Source: Chitinophagaceae bacterium (GTDB lineage Bacteria; Bacteroidota; Bacteroidia; Chitinophagales; Chitinophagaceae). From it: 64,000 nt of DNA. The position numbers were made by a program, and so were the translations under genes. The first letter of the stretch is position 1. Each line of letters starts with the position of its first letter. This document shows, piece by piece, positions 43,340 to 52,487 of this stretch. The notes beneath the pieces were generated by a model. That model was not told where the DNA came from. It did no database searches and saw only the letters and a list, made by a program, of their open reading frames with translations. The DNA lies in assembly GCA_024103425.1 (NCBI GenBank), contig JAGFIS010000021.1, positions 1-64,000 of the forward strand, read 5' to 3'.

Positions 43340-44212
43340 ATGATCAAAAAGTCACTGCTCCTTTTATCTAGTGTGCTCTTTACTTATGCCATCAGTGCAC
43401 AAGACCTGAAGGCATACCAGCTTTACAACAAGAACAATCAGGCTACAACATTTCAGGAAATGATTAAGAGCCTGAGCGATTACGACGTTGTACTTTTTGG
43501 CGAACATCACAACAACTCTATTGTTCACTGGCTCGAATTGAAGACAGAGAAAGCGCTTTATGCCCTTAAAGGGGATAAGCTGATTCTGGGAGCAGAGATG
43601 TTCGAACGGGATAACCAGGAGGCATTAGACAAATATCTGGAAGGGGCAATCGATGCGAAGGAATTCGCAAAGGAGGCCAGATTATGGCCAAACCACAATA
43701 CAGATTATAAACCTTTGGTAGACTTCGCAAAAGAAAATAAACTGAAATTTATTGCCACCAACGTTCCCCGGCGTTATGCTTCAATGGTGGCCAAAGGCAG
43801 TCTGGATACCCTGAATATATTGCCCGAAGATGAGAAAAAATTCATCGCCAAACTGCCTATCAAAGTCGACATGGCTACTCCCGGTTATAAAGAGATGATC
43901 ACTATGATGCCCGAACATTCAGGAGACAGGGCTATGAATTTTGTGGCGGCCCAGGCCATCAAAGATGCTACCATGGCCGAATCTATTCTCGACAACCTGA
44001 AGAGAAAACAACTGCTGTTGCACTTCGAAGGCGACTATCACAGTAAAGAATACGGTGGCATTTACTGGTACCTGAAAGCGGCAAAGAAAAAGCTTAAGGT
44101 AGCTGTGATTTCCATCTTTGAATCTGATAACGACGATTTGCCAATGCCCGATGATGCGGTATTGACGGATTTCAACCTCGTGGTACCGGCAGATATCACC
44201 AAGACTTATTAA
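43340..44212 (+). CDS. ChaN-like (iron-regulated / heme-binding) family protein
   Basis: A 290-residue exported protein with a signal peptide (about residues 1-20, SSVLFTYAISAQ). The ChaN/DUF399 signature VVLFGEHHNNSIVHWLELK is near residues 51-69, followed by LGAEMFERDNQEALDKYL, typical of the erythromycin-esterase/ChaN-type fold that binds heme in Campylobacter. It likely sits in the periplasm and may handle heme or iron. No heme uptake genes adjoin it. Confidence 0.85.
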   Translation: MIKKSLLLLSSVLFTYAISAQDLKAYQLYNKNNQATTFQEMIKSLSDYDVVLFGEHHNNSIVHWLELKTEKALYALKGDKLILGAEMFERDNQEALDKYLEGAIDAKEFAKEARLWPNHNTDYKPLVDFAKENKLKFIATNVPRRYASMVAKGSLDTLNILPEDEKKFIAKLPIKVDMATPGYKEMITMMPEHSGDRAMNFVAAQAIKDATMAESILDNLKRKQLLLHFEGDYHSKEYGGIYWYLKAAKKKLKVAVISIFESDNDDLPMPDDAVLTDFNLVVPADITKTY

Positions 44213-44232
44213 TACTGTTTTCCTGTAACGGG

Positions 44233-44814
44233 CTATCCCGGGAACGACATCTTGTAGTCGACGTCGACCTTTCCTTTAGAAATATCGGTGAGTTTTCTCT
44301 TTAAGAGACTTTTCTTCAAAGGCTTGAGATAATCTATAAAGAGCTTGCCTTCGATATGGTCGTATTCGTGCAGAATAATTCGGGCTGTAAGTCCGCAGAA
44401 CTCCTTTGTATGTTCTACAAAATTTTCATCCTGAAAACGTATGAGAACAGTCTCCTGCCTTAAAATATCCTCTCTAATCTTGGGAATACTCAGACATCCT
44501 TCGTTGTAGGCCCATTCATCTCCTCCTTTATTCAGCACACGGGCATTTATGAACACTCCTTTGTAGCCTTCATCTCCCGGATACTCGTCCCTCTCTTCGT
44601 CATCTTCCATATTTTCAAAAACCTGCAGGCTGTCCATAATAAACAGGCGAATGTCGCGGTTAATCTGTGGAGCTGCCAGTCCGACCCCGTTACTGTTATA
44701 CATAGTTTCCCACATATTGGCAATCAGGTCAGACAATCCCGGATAATCAGGCGTAATCTCTTTACCTACCTTTCTTAACACCGGGCTGCCGTAAGCCACA
44801 ATAGGAAGAATCAT
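44233..44814 (-). CDS. def: peptide deformylase
   Basis: Starting at the ATG at 44814, the 193-residue enzyme has all three deformylase motifs: GVGLAAPQ at 43-50, EGCLSIP at 105-111 with metal ligand Cys107, and HEYDH at 149-153 with ligands His149 and His153 and catalytic Glu150. It removes the formyl group from nascent protein N-termini. An acidic insertion (about 66-83) precedes motif II. A longer upstream reading to 44958 lacks support. Confidence 0.95.
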   Translation of the reverse strand: MILPIVAYGSPVLRKVGKEITPDYPGLSDLIANMWETMYNSNGVGLAAPQINRDIRLFIMDSLQVFENMEDDEERDEYPGDEGYKGVFINARVLNKGGDEWAYNEGCLSIPKIREDILRQETVLIRFQDENFVEHTKEFCGLTARIILHEYDHIEGKLFIDYLKPLKKSLLKRKLTDISKGKVDVDYKMSFPG

Positions 44815-45163
44815 ACAATAATCTTTTTTGGAGGCTGCAAAATTACAAAATCTCAAAGAAGAAGCCATTCGAGGCACCCCGCATCCCGGACTTTTTACCG
44901 TAAAAATAACAACACGGTTGGTGCGTCCTTTTACCTGATTTCTTTCCAAATTCTGCAAAGAAATCGTAAAAAATAAAAAAAAGCATAAAAAAAGTACGTT
45001 TTTCTAAACCGGAATGAAATATTTTTTTGTCTTTTAAACAGTGAAACCTATCTTCGTTTGAAACGAAAAATAATTTTCTATTGTTTTCCGTTACTCTATC
45101 TAAATGAATATGTCCGTATTAGAATTTTAAGAAGACTTTTCATTTAAATCGAAATCCATTGAT

Positions 45164-45847
45164 ATGAAGAAATTGGTTTTGTTGAGTTCCTTTTGCTTTC
45201 TCTTCTTTTCAGTCTTGACTGCAGTAGGACAATCTTCAACTAACACCCCCGATAATGCCACTGCCTCTACAACAGGCAACACTTATTCCTCTGTCTTCAC
45301 CCGCGAAGGAATGATTAATATCCCCTGGGCTACAGAAAATAAAGAGGTTAAGAAACCGACTCCCGTTGTTCAGAAGAAATCTATTCTAAAAGAAACCAAA
45401 GAAATCATTGAATCTCTTTCCTCATTGCAGTTCAAATATGCGATGATGCTGAATGTAAATGTAGAGAGTCTGAAAAATGTAGCGCTTCTCGGTTTTATCG
45501 ACGACTGGTTCGGCACACGCTACAGATACGGCGGTACAACCAAGAAAGGCATTGATTGCAGTGCTCTTACAGGAAGTTTGCTAGCGGGTGTGTATGGATT
45601 ATCGGTTCCCAGGACTGCCAGAGAACAATATAAAGTGGTGGAACATATTAAGAAGGAAGACCTTAAAGAAGGTGACCTGGTTTTCTTCAACACCAAAGGT
45701 TATGTTTCCCACGTAGGATTATATCTCGAAAACGGTTATTTCCTTCATGCTTCAACAAAGAAAGGAGTGACCATCAGCAGCCTGGATGAAGATTATTATG
45801 CGAGGACCTTCATTTCGGGTGGCAGGATTCAGGAGAATAAGAATTAA
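45164..45847 (+). CDS. NlpC/P60 family cell-wall endopeptidase
   Basis: A 227-residue exported protein: signal peptide to about residue 23, a variable Thr/Ser-rich linker, then the NlpC/P60 domain at about 105-225. Catalytic Cys is in KKGIDCSALTGSLLAGVYG near residue 128, and His residues in GYVSHVGLYLENGYFLHAST near 183-200. It cleaves peptidoglycan stem peptides. A strong terminator is at 46020. Confidence 0.88.
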   Translation: MKKLVLLSSFCFLFFSVLTAVGQSSTNTPDNATASTTGNTYSSVFTREGMINIPWATENKEVKKPTPVVQKKSILKETKEIIESLSSLQFKYAMMLNVNVESLKNVALLGFIDDWFGTRYRYGGTTKKGIDCSALTGSLLAGVYGLSVPRTAREQYKVVEHIKKEDLKEGDLVFFNTKGYVSHVGLYLENGYFLHASTKKGVTISSLDEDYYARTFISGGRIQENKN

Positions 45848-46019
45848 TCCTTTTTAATTTTTCATACTGATCTTATTGAAAATCAAGGATACAATGTTGT
45901 ATTACCATTGTACAGGTTTTTCAGTCGAGTTAAAGTTTTCCCAACGCGCAACTAATTAGTCATACGGGTGCTCTTAATACCAGACTCGCATCTTTTTAAG
46001 ATTTAATGGTTAAGATTTT

Positions 46020-46052
46020 ACCGGGCTTCTTTTCAGTTGCCCGGTTTTTTAT
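46020..46052 (+). terminator. rho-independent terminator
   Basis: ACCGGGC (46020-46026) pairs with GCCCGGT (46039-46045), a 7-bp stem with a 12-base loop, followed by TTTTTTATT. It lies about 170 bases after the NlpC/P60 gene. The interval 45848-46019 shows only a TACAATG...CATTGTA hairpin near 45888-45912. Confidence 0.75.
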
Positions 46053-46056
46053 TGAA

Positions 46057-46150
46057 TGTAGATAGTACCGCGACCATCCCCGGTCACGGAAGAATAGAAC
46101 GGCACAGATACACCATGCTCGAATCCCTTCGCTGCATATCTGCGTCTGAG
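46057..46150 (+). repeat. partial copy (second half) of the composite repeat
   Basis: GTAGATAGTACCGCGACC...CGCTGCATATCTGCG repeats the second half of the module seen at 27070-27349 and 46151-46420, with the same order of the GACCATCC-type palindrome, GGCACAGATAC and CGCTGCATATC. It stands directly before copy B. Confidence 0.75.
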
Positions 46151-46420
46151 CAGCCAAAATTCCCCTCCTTGGGAGGGGTAGGGGTGGTCAGAAAACTAAA
46201 AGTAATTACTACCTGGGCGTACAATCGAAACGCTTGAATCTGATTTAAAGAGTGGAGGAAAAATCCGGATACAATCCGGCAGATTTAGTCGGCACAAGTT
46301 GCAAACTTGCGCCAGAAATATTTAGTGAAGTCGAAAGTACCGCGACCATCCCTGGTCACTGCAGAATGGGAAGGCACAGATACCCTTTCCTAAAGCTCAA
46401 CGCTGCATATCTGCGCCCAA
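46151..46420 (+). repeat. composite dispersed repeat, copy B
   Basis: Plus-strand order: CAGCCAAAATTCCCCTCC with hairpin GGAGGGG, GGGGTGGTC, CGAAACGCTTG, ATCCGGATACAATCCGGC, ACAAGTTGCAAACTTG, GACCATCCCTGGTC, GGCACAGATAC and CGCTGCATATCTGC. Identical order to copy A at 27 kb, so it moved or was duplicated as a unit. No open reading frame of interest. Confidence 0.85.
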
Positions 46421-46436
46421 ACGGTCCAACGGGGCA

Positions 46437-46472
46437 TAAAAAAACTCTCTTATCCATAAAACAAGAGAGTTT
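46437..46472 (-). terminator. terminator of the alpha-oxoamine-synthase-like gene
   Basis: On the minus strand AAACTCTCTT (46472-46463) pairs with AAGAGAGTTT (46451-46442), 10 bp around an 11-base loop, followed by TTTTATG. It lies 22 bases after the stop of the gene at 46494. Confidence 0.75.
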
Positions 46473-46493
46473 CAATCTATTGATCTGATTTAT

Positions 46494-47747
46494 TTAAATC
46501 GTAGCCATATCCGGAATATCCTCTGCTTTGTAGGCACCGCTTTCAAGCTTCTTCTTCGTCTCCTCAAATGCCTTCAATGTCAGATCAATATCTTCATCCG
46601 AATGCGCAGCTGTAGGAATCAACCTGTAAATAATTTGTCCTTTTGGAATTACGGGATATACTACCACCGAACAGAAAATATCATAGTTCTCGCGGATGTC
46701 CATCACCATCCCTGTAGCTTCGGGAAGATCTCCTTTCAGATAGACAGGTGTTACAGGTGTAGTGGTGACGCCAATATCAAAACCTCTTTCACGCAATCCG
46801 TTCTGCAGACGGTTTACATTATGCCACAGTTTTTCTTTTAAATCAGGCATCGTCTTCACCATCTCCATCCGCTTAATCATTCCTTCTACAACAATCAACG
46901 GAAGGCTTTTGGCGAAGATTTGAGAACGCACGTTGTATTTCAGGTAAGTGATGATGTCTTTCGGACCGGAAATAAATGCTCCTATGCTGCCCATACTTTT
47001 TACAAATGTGCTAAAGTATAGATCCACTTTGTCCTGAACACCCTGTGCTTCATCGGTTCCTGCTCCGGTCGGCCCCATAGCACCAAATCCGTGTGCATCG
47101 TCAATCAGGAGCCTGAATTCATATTTATCTTTTAATGCGGCAATCTCTTTCAATCTTCCTTCACTTCCGCTCATTCCATATACACCTTCAGTGATAACTA
47201 GGATACCACCGCCGGTCTTTTCTACAATCTTCTGGGCACGCTGTAATTGCTTTTCGCAATCTGCAACATCATTATGCTTATAGCTGTATTTGTATCCGAT
47301 ATGTAATCTTACACCGTCCATCAGGCACGCATGTGCTTCAGCGTCATGCACGATCACATCATGGCGCGAGGTAAGTGCATCGATACAACTCATAACTCCC
47401 TGATATCCAAAATTGAGCAGCATGGTGTCTTCACGCTTCACAAAATCAGACAGGATATGCTCCAACTCTCTGTGCAATTTGGTGTTTCCACTCATCATAC
47501 GGCTGCCCATCGGGTTACCCATTCCGTATTTGGCGGCTGCTTCAGCATCTACTTTACGTACTTCGGGGTGATTCACCAGTCCGAGATAGTTATTGAGGCT
47601 CCAGACAATCTTTTCTTTACCCCTGAATTTCATACGGCTGCCCAATTCTCCTTCCAGAATAGGAAAAGTAAAATAACCATGCGCTCTCTCCAGGTGGTTG
47701 CCGATCGGTCCCTGGTCTTTTCGCATGCGATCAAAGAGGTCACTCAT
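46494..47747 (-). CDS. alpha-oxoamine synthase-like PLP enzyme (SPT/KBL/AONS family)
   Basis: A 417-residue fold-type I PLP enzyme of the group that joins an amino acid to an acyl-CoA or acyl-ACP (serine palmitoyltransferase, 2-amino-3-ketobutyrate CoA ligase, 8-amino-7-oxononanoate synthase). Motifs: SLNNYLGLVNHPEV near residue 50, GSRMMSGNTKLHRELE near 80-95, HDAEAHACLMDG near 136-147 with the PLP-stacking His, DDAHGFGAMGPTGAG near 216-230 and the PLP Lys in TFVKSMGSIGAF near 247-258. In this phylum such enzymes often start sphingolipid or sulfonolipid synthesis. Substrate not decided. Confidence 0.85.
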   Translation of the reverse strand: MSDLFDRMRKDQGPIGNHLERAHGYFTFPILEGELGSRMKFRGKEKIVWSLNNYLGLVNHPEVRKVDAEAAAKYGMGNPMGSRMMSGNTKLHRELEHILSDFVKREDTMLLNFGYQGVMSCIDALTSRHDVIVHDAEAHACLMDGVRLHIGYKYSYKHNDVADCEKQLQRAQKIVEKTGGGILVITEGVYGMSGSEGRLKEIAALKDKYEFRLLIDDAHGFGAMGPTGAGTDEAQGVQDKVDLYFSTFVKSMGSIGAFISGPKDIITYLKYNVRSQIFAKSLPLIVVEGMIKRMEMVKTMPDLKEKLWHNVNRLQNGLRERGFDIGVTTTPVTPVYLKGDLPEATGMVMDIRENYDIFCSVVVYPVIPKGQIIYRLIPTAAHSDEDIDLTLKAFEETKKKLESGAYKAEDIPDMATI

Positions 47748-47883
47748 TATAGCTTGATTTTAAAAATTGGTTGCAAAATTAGCGTTTATCAGGCAGATAT
47801 ATGAAGGAAAATATGCACATGCGAGCAATCCTGACCCATTAACATGCGTTTTTTTCCTAAAATCTGCGGAATCGAACAAAAAT

Positions 47884-47978
47884 GGCAAGTTACTTACATC
47901 GCACCGCTCAACCGCTGTACCCTTGCTATCTTCCGATCCTGGGGGAGTTGAGCAGGAGCTGGTCGTATAAGACTTGCC
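47884..47978 (-). ncRNA. ffs: small bacterial SRP RNA (4.5S)
   Basis: Read on the minus strand the 95-nt RNA begins GGCAAGTC and ends AACTTGCC, which pair as the closing stem. The conserved Ffh-binding helix is present: CCCCCAGGATCGGAAGATAG, with a GGAA tetraloop, followed by CAAGGGTACAGCGG. The distal loop and asymmetric bulge match the SRP domain IV consensus, with AUC/GAU in place of the common ACC/GGU pair. It binds Ffh for cotranslational targeting. A TATATTTG box stands just upstream of the predicted start. Confidence 0.93.
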
Positions 47979-47982
47979 GCTG

Positions 47983-47990
47983 CAAATATA
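47983..47990 (-). promoter_or_regulatory. -7 box of the SRP RNA gene
   Basis: On the minus strand this reads TATATTTG, matching TAnnTTTG, five bases before the first base of the RNA at 47978. A -33 element is not evident. Confidence 0.55.
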
Positions 47991-48039
47991 AATAGTTTGC
48001 CCTCAACCCTTCGAAGGTGGTGCTATCTTTTACTTAAAA

Positions 48040-49149
48040 TTAATTTTTGACGAAAGAAACCGTCTCGCCATTAGTTCTGATATAATATACTCCGCGAGGC
48101 AAACCAGACACCTGAATCTCTTTCTTTGAAGTATTGACGGGCACAATCTTCAGGCCCTGTGTAATCTCTTTTCCAAAAGCATTATAGATTCTTACGATTG
48201 TAAGCAGTTCAGGACTGCCCTCTATCACCACCTTATCTGATACCGGATTCGGATAGGCCCTGACTGACAGTTCTGTGCCGGCTATTTTCAATGTTTTTAC
48301 TTTCGACATTGATTCCTTGCCGTCAAAATCCACTTGTCTGAGACGATAGTAAGACTGACCGTTAAGCGGATACAGATCCTTTACAGAGTAGGATTGTCCT
48401 GTGTTTGTTGTTCCCGCTCCTTTTACGCGTGCTACCGCCTCCCAGTTACTTCCATCAGCAGACCGCTGCAATTCGAAGTAATCGTTGTTCATCTCATTAG
48501 CTGTTCTCCATGTAGCCTTAACAGCTCCCGAAGGCTCCTGCATTACATCGAAAGAAATCAGTTTCAACGGAACGATCTTTACATAATACAACGAAAGGTC
48601 ATCAAAGTAAGCATCTACCGACGATCCGTTATAGGTGTAACTCTTCAGGGTAATTCTTACAGTCCTGATTCCCGGAGGTGAGGTCAATGTAGAAGTATAA
48701 GGAGTCCAGACTCCCTTCACTTTCTGTATACCGGTGTTGTAAGATACCAGCGTAATACCGGATGCATTCTTGTACTCCACAATCATCTGGGCACCATCCG
48801 AGGGGTCTTCATTTGCTACCTGCATATAACCTGTAAATGTGAAATTGATATTCATATCATCGATATCCCCGGCCAAATGAGAAACATCTATATCCTGATA
48901 GATCACCCCTTTCACAAAATTGCAACCCGAATAGAAAATATGGCTCCCTTCATGAGCTGCAGGAAAACCATTCTGACCGCCTTGCACCCTCCAGTCTGAT
49001 GAGCCGTTGCAATCTGTACCCTGGCTTACAATCTGCCATCCTGTTGACAGTGCAGATTCAGCACCCGGATTTACGATGAGGTTCTGGGCGTTGGATGTAG
49101 CTTGAATTAAAAAGGCAATAAGACACGCGAGGTAAAATTTCGTTTGCAT
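48040..49149 (-). CDS. T9SS type A sorting domain-containing secreted protein
   Basis: A 369-residue protein with a signal peptide (LACLIAFLIQATSNAQ). An N-terminal beta-sandwich (about 22-190, WRVQGGQNGFPAAHEGSHIF) resembles carbohydrate-binding modules. The C-terminus has the type IX sorting domain: VRAYPNPVSDKVVIEG near residue 298 and the final LPRGVYYIRTNGETVSFVKN. It should be secreted through the outer membrane by the type IX system and anchored or released. A middle fibronectin-like segment (FELQRSADGSNWEAV) is present. Confidence 0.9.
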   Translation of the reverse strand: MQTKFYLACLIAFLIQATSNAQNLIVNPGAESALSTGWQIVSQGTDCNGSSDWRVQGGQNGFPAAHEGSHIFYSGCNFVKGVIYQDIDVSHLAGDIDDMNINFTFTGYMQVANEDPSDGAQMIVEYKNASGITLVSYNTGIQKVKGVWTPYTSTLTSPPGIRTVRITLKSYTYNGSSVDAYFDDLSLYYVKIVPLKLISFDVMQEPSGAVKATWRTANEMNNDYFELQRSADGSNWEAVARVKGAGTTNTGQSYSVKDLYPLNGQSYYRLRQVDFDGKESMSKVKTLKIAGTELSVRAYPNPVSDKVVIEGSPELLTIVRIYNAFGKEITQGLKIVPVNTSKKEIQVSGLPRGVYYIRTNGETVSFVKN

Positions 49150-49255
49150 GTATGATAATTTGGTAAGTTAAATGACCGGGACAAGTTAAACCAAATCTCA
49201 AGACAAAACAGAAAAAAGAAATGCACAATCACAAGGCCCTTCGCTGCCGGTGGCA

Positions 49256-49768
49256 CTATCTCAATCGCTTAAAATCTTCTCTGCTGTATGTACCGGGAAC
49301 TGCGTGATCTCCTTCCTGAAAGTTGAAATTGACATACTTGATGTTTTTCAACTCTGTAAAGTTATAAACAACCGTTGCCATATAATTAAAGGCACCTGTG
49401 CTGCCGGTCTGCTGCGTAAGGAATTGGCTCTCGGGAATCGCGAGGTAGATTGTATCCTTAGAAATCTTGACAAAAGACAATTGAATATCCGGATAACTTT
49501 CATTCAAAGCATCTGCAAGTTCGGTTGCACTCAATGAAGAAAGTTGATCGTTCTCCGGGGCTTCTAATTTTTCCTCCCGGCCGTTATCCTCTGTTTTTAT
49601 CTTCCACAGGGAAGGGATATTTACAATCGTCTTAGACAGATCCAGGGTATCAAAATCTTGTTGAAGAATTGTATCTGTATCAACTTCCTCTGCACCTGAG
49701 CTGTCAGACGAACGGCAACCCGCCAGCAGAATAACAAAAAAGAACAGGGGTACAAGAAACTTACTCAT
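49256..49768 (-). CDS. hypothetical lipoprotein
   Basis: A 170-residue protein with a lipoprotein signal (VILLAGC, Cys near residue 18) and a Ser/Asp-rich linker. The mature part has a DTIYLAIPESQFLTQQTGST segment near 105-125 and TVVYNFTELKNIKYVNFNFQ near 130-150. Similar proteins in this phylum carry a GerMN-like pattern, but I am not sure of that family. Function unknown. Confidence 0.7.
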   Translation of the reverse strand: MSKFLVPLFFFVILLAGCRSSDSSGAEEVDTDTILQQDFDTLDLSKTIVNIPSLWKIKTEDNGREEKLEAPENDQLSSLSATELADALNESYPDIQLSFVKISKDTIYLAIPESQFLTQQTGSTGAFNYMATVVYNFTELKNIKYVNFNFQEGDHAVPGTYSREDFKRLR

Positions 49769-49955
49769 GAAAAAATCATTTCTACAAACGTATGGATAAT
49801 AAAAGGAAAATGAAACCTGCAGCTATTAATAATTTCAAAAAATATTCTTTGTTATCCGGTCATTATTCCTGACATCTTTTCTGTCAGGTTGAAAAGAATC
49901 ACGATAAGAAAATCAATATTTCCTACTTTTATTGTCCAACCAAAATTCACATGCC

Positions 49956-51824
49956 ATGAAAAAGCTTTTACTCCTGGCGGTAACTGCATTCACGCTTACT
50001 TCTGCCATTGCACAAAATCAGGACAGTATCTGGTTTGTAAATAATTATACCAAAGTAAATCAGTACATACCCATGCGCGACGGTGTGCGCCTGTACACTT
50101 CCATCTATATTCCGAAGGATACTTCGAGCGCCCACCCTTTCCTGATGACAAGAACCCCATACTCTGTAAGACCATACGGAGACAATGAATTTCCGGCTAT
50201 CTGGGCTACGTATAAAATGAAACTGGCGAGACTCGGATACATTTTTGTGTTCCAGGATGTACGTGGAAGATATATGAGCGAAGGAGTATTCATGGACGTA
50301 CGTCCGTTTAACAAGAACAAAAAAGGCAAGGAGATAGATGAAGCAAGTGATACTTATGACACAGTTGACTGGCTCGTAAAAAACGTAAAGAATAACAACG
50401 GAAAATTAGCGGTAACCGGCACCTCCTACCCCGGGTTCTATTCCACAGAAGCTGCACTCAGCGAACACCCTGCTCTTGTAGCTGCCAGTCCGCAAGCACC
50501 GGTAACCGATTGGTTTATGGGCGATGACTTCCACCACAAAGGAGTATTCTTTGTAATGGACGGATTTTCTTTCTATCCCCGGTTTGGCACCCCACACCCT
50601 GTACCCTCCACAACTTACACAAGCGGTTTTTCTTTTAAATCGGATGATAACTATGATGCTTACCTTAAAACAGGTGCACTGAAAAACTTTGCCAAGCTGA
50701 TGGGCGACAGTATCCCCTTCTGGCACGAAATGTATCAGCACCCCAACTACGACGAATGGTGGCAGGCGCGCGATGCGAGAAGAGGGCTGTATGATGTGAA
50801 ACCCGCTATGTTGTGGGTAGGCGGATTGTTTGACGCAGAAGATGTTTACGGTGCATGGAATACTTTCAAAGCCACCGAAGCTCAAAGCCCGCAGACTAAT
50901 AATAAGATTGTGATGGGACCATGGTACCACGGGCAGTGGAGTCGCGAAGGCAGTTTTCACGGCAATGTCCGATTCGGAGAAAACACCTCGCAGTATTTTC
51001 AGGACAGTATAGAGATTCCTTTTTTCAACCATCATCTGCTGGGCACACCCGATCCTAACCTCTCAAAAGCTACCATCTTTTTTACCGGAGAGAACAACTG
51101 GCACCGGTTTGATGCCTGGCCTCCAAAAAATGTAGAAGAAGTCAATCTCTATCTCGAAGAAAACGGCAAACTCTCATTGGGTGTCGCTCCAAAGAGTACC
51201 TCCGGTTACGATCAGTACGTTAGCGATCCGAAACACCCTGTTCCTTATGCTGAGGGCGTTCACTTCAGGAGGACAAGAGAATATATGTCAGACGACCAGC
51301 GCTTTGCTTCGAGAAGGCCCGATGTGTTGACTTACGAAACGGATATCCTGAAAGAAGACATCACCTTGGCAGGACCCGTATTTGCAGACCTGATGACTTC
51401 TATCTCCACCACTGATGCTGACTTTGTGGTAAAACTGATAGATGTATTCCCCGATGATTTCAGATATCCTGAAAACTGGCTGGGCGATGGAAAGAATTAT
51501 CCCATGGGTGGATATCAGATGCTTGTACGTGCTGAGATTATGAGAGGCAAGTTCCGCAACAGTTTCGAGCATCCTGAACCGTTTGTACCCGGACAGGTTG
51601 CAGAGGTGAAATGGGAATTACCCGATGTGGCACACACTTTCAAAAAAGGACACAGAATCATGATCCAGGTGCAGAGCAGTTGGTTCCCGCTGGCCGATAT
51701 GAATCCCCAGAAGTTTGTCGATATATACAAGGCGGACGACAGTGATTTCCAGGAAGCAACAATCAGGATTCACCGCAATGCGACAAATGCTTCAAAAATC
51801 ATACTGCCTGTGTTGAAGAAATAA
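49956..51824 (+). CDS. CocE/NonD family hydrolase (X-Pro dipeptidyl peptidase/acylase type)
   Basis: The ATG at 49956 gives 622 residues with a Sec signal (MKKLLLLAVTAFTLTSAIA). The alpha/beta hydrolase domain has QDVRGRYMSEGVF near 99-111 and the nucleophile elbow GTSYPGFYS near 156-164. The cap and C-terminal jelly-roll domains (about 370-620) are typical of cocaine esterase/glutaryl-7-ACA acylase. It hydrolyses amide or ester bonds in the periplasm; no specific substrate can be named. Confidence 0.88.
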   Translation: MKKLLLLAVTAFTLTSAIAQNQDSIWFVNNYTKVNQYIPMRDGVRLYTSIYIPKDTSSAHPFLMTRTPYSVRPYGDNEFPAIWATYKMKLARLGYIFVFQDVRGRYMSEGVFMDVRPFNKNKKGKEIDEASDTYDTVDWLVKNVKNNNGKLAVTGTSYPGFYSTEAALSEHPALVAASPQAPVTDWFMGDDFHHKGVFFVMDGFSFYPRFGTPHPVPSTTYTSGFSFKSDDNYDAYLKTGALKNFAKLMGDSIPFWHEMYQHPNYDEWWQARDARRGLYDVKPAMLWVGGLFDAEDVYGAWNTFKATEAQSPQTNNKIVMGPWYHGQWSREGSFHGNVRFGENTSQYFQDSIEIPFFNHHLLGTPDPNLSKATIFFTGENNWHRFDAWPPKNVEEVNLYLEENGKLSLGVAPKSTSGYDQYVSDPKHPVPYAEGVHFRRTREYMSDDQRFASRRPDVLTYETDILKEDITLAGPVFADLMTSISTTDADFVVKLIDVFPDDFRYPENWLGDGKNYPMGGYQMLVRAEIMRGKFRNSFEHPEPFVPGQVAEVKWELPDVAHTFKKGHRIMIQVQSSWFPLADMNPQKFVDIYKADDSDFQEATIRIHRNATNASKIILPVLKK

Positions 51825-51919
51825 TATAAGACGGAAAGGCAACTTTCTTAAAGTGACGGGTCCACTAAACAAATTGTTAATCGGTACCCTTTCGAGTCCC
51901 GCAACTCACTACGCAATGG

Positions 51920-51927
51920 TACCTTTG
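51920..51927 (+). promoter_or_regulatory. TAnnTTTG -7 box upstream of nicotinamidase
   Basis: TACCTTTG lies 14 bases before the ATG at 51942; it fits the -7 consensus. Confidence 0.45.
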
Positions 51928-51941
51928 CAAAAAAGATAATT

Positions 51942-52487
51942 ATGGCAGTTAAATGTTTGATAGTTGTAGATGTTCAAAGAGATTTTTGTCCGGGCGGGGC
52001 ACTTGCCGCAGCCGGTGGTGATGATATTATTCCGGTTATTAATGGACTGATGGACAAGTTTGATTTTGTAATTGCCACAAAAGACTGGCACCCGTCGCAA
52101 ACAGTTCATTTTGAAAAATGGCCGGTACACTGCGTACGAGGAACCGATGGTGCAAGATTTCACAAAGATCTGAATATAGATAAGATCAACGAGGTAGTTT
52201 TGAAAGGAACCGGAAATACAGACGACGGTTACAGCGGATTTGAAGGGACTAACGTGGATATGAGTTCGTGGCTCAAGAGAAACAAAGTAACTGAGGTATA
52301 TGTATGCGGTATAGCCACTGAATACTGCGTATTAGCCACAGCAGTAGATGCCCTGAAAAGCGGTTTCAAAACTACCGTTATAACCGATGCAATAGCAGCA
52401 GTAGAAGCAGCTGCAGGAGATACTGAAAAGGCGCTTGCCAAAATGAAAGATGCCGGGCTGGAACTGAAGAGTTCGGATAGTATTTAA
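51942..52487 (+). CDS. pncA: nicotinamidase
   Basis: A 181-residue isochorismatase-fold amidohydrolase that converts nicotinamide to nicotinate in NAD salvage. Catalytic residues are visible: Asp10 in VVDVQRDFCPGG, metal ligands in TKDWHPSQTVHF (Asp48, His50) and WPVHCV (His63), Lys89 in VLKGTG, and the nucleophile Cys129 in GIATEYCVLATAVDA. The size is normal. Stands alone with a -7-type box upstream. Confidence 0.93.
   Translation: MAVKCLIVVDVQRDFCPGGALAAAGGDDIIPVINGLMDKFDFVIATKDWHPSQTVHFEKWPVHCVRGTDGARFHKDLNIDKINEVVLKGTGNTDDGYSGFEGTNVDMSSWLKRNKVTEVYVCGIATEYCVLATAVDALKSGFKTTVITDAIAAVEAAAGDTEKALAKMKDAGLELKSSDSI

Noticed and set aside
44815..44958. Longer N-terminus for peptide deformylase
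   Set aside because: Motif spacing and the usual size of the family start at the ATG at 44814; the extra 48 residues have no family features.
46037..46488. Two short open frames in the composite repeat (66 and 78 codons)
   Set aside because: They lie in palindromic repeat sequence that recurs at 27 kb in a different frame, so they are not genes.
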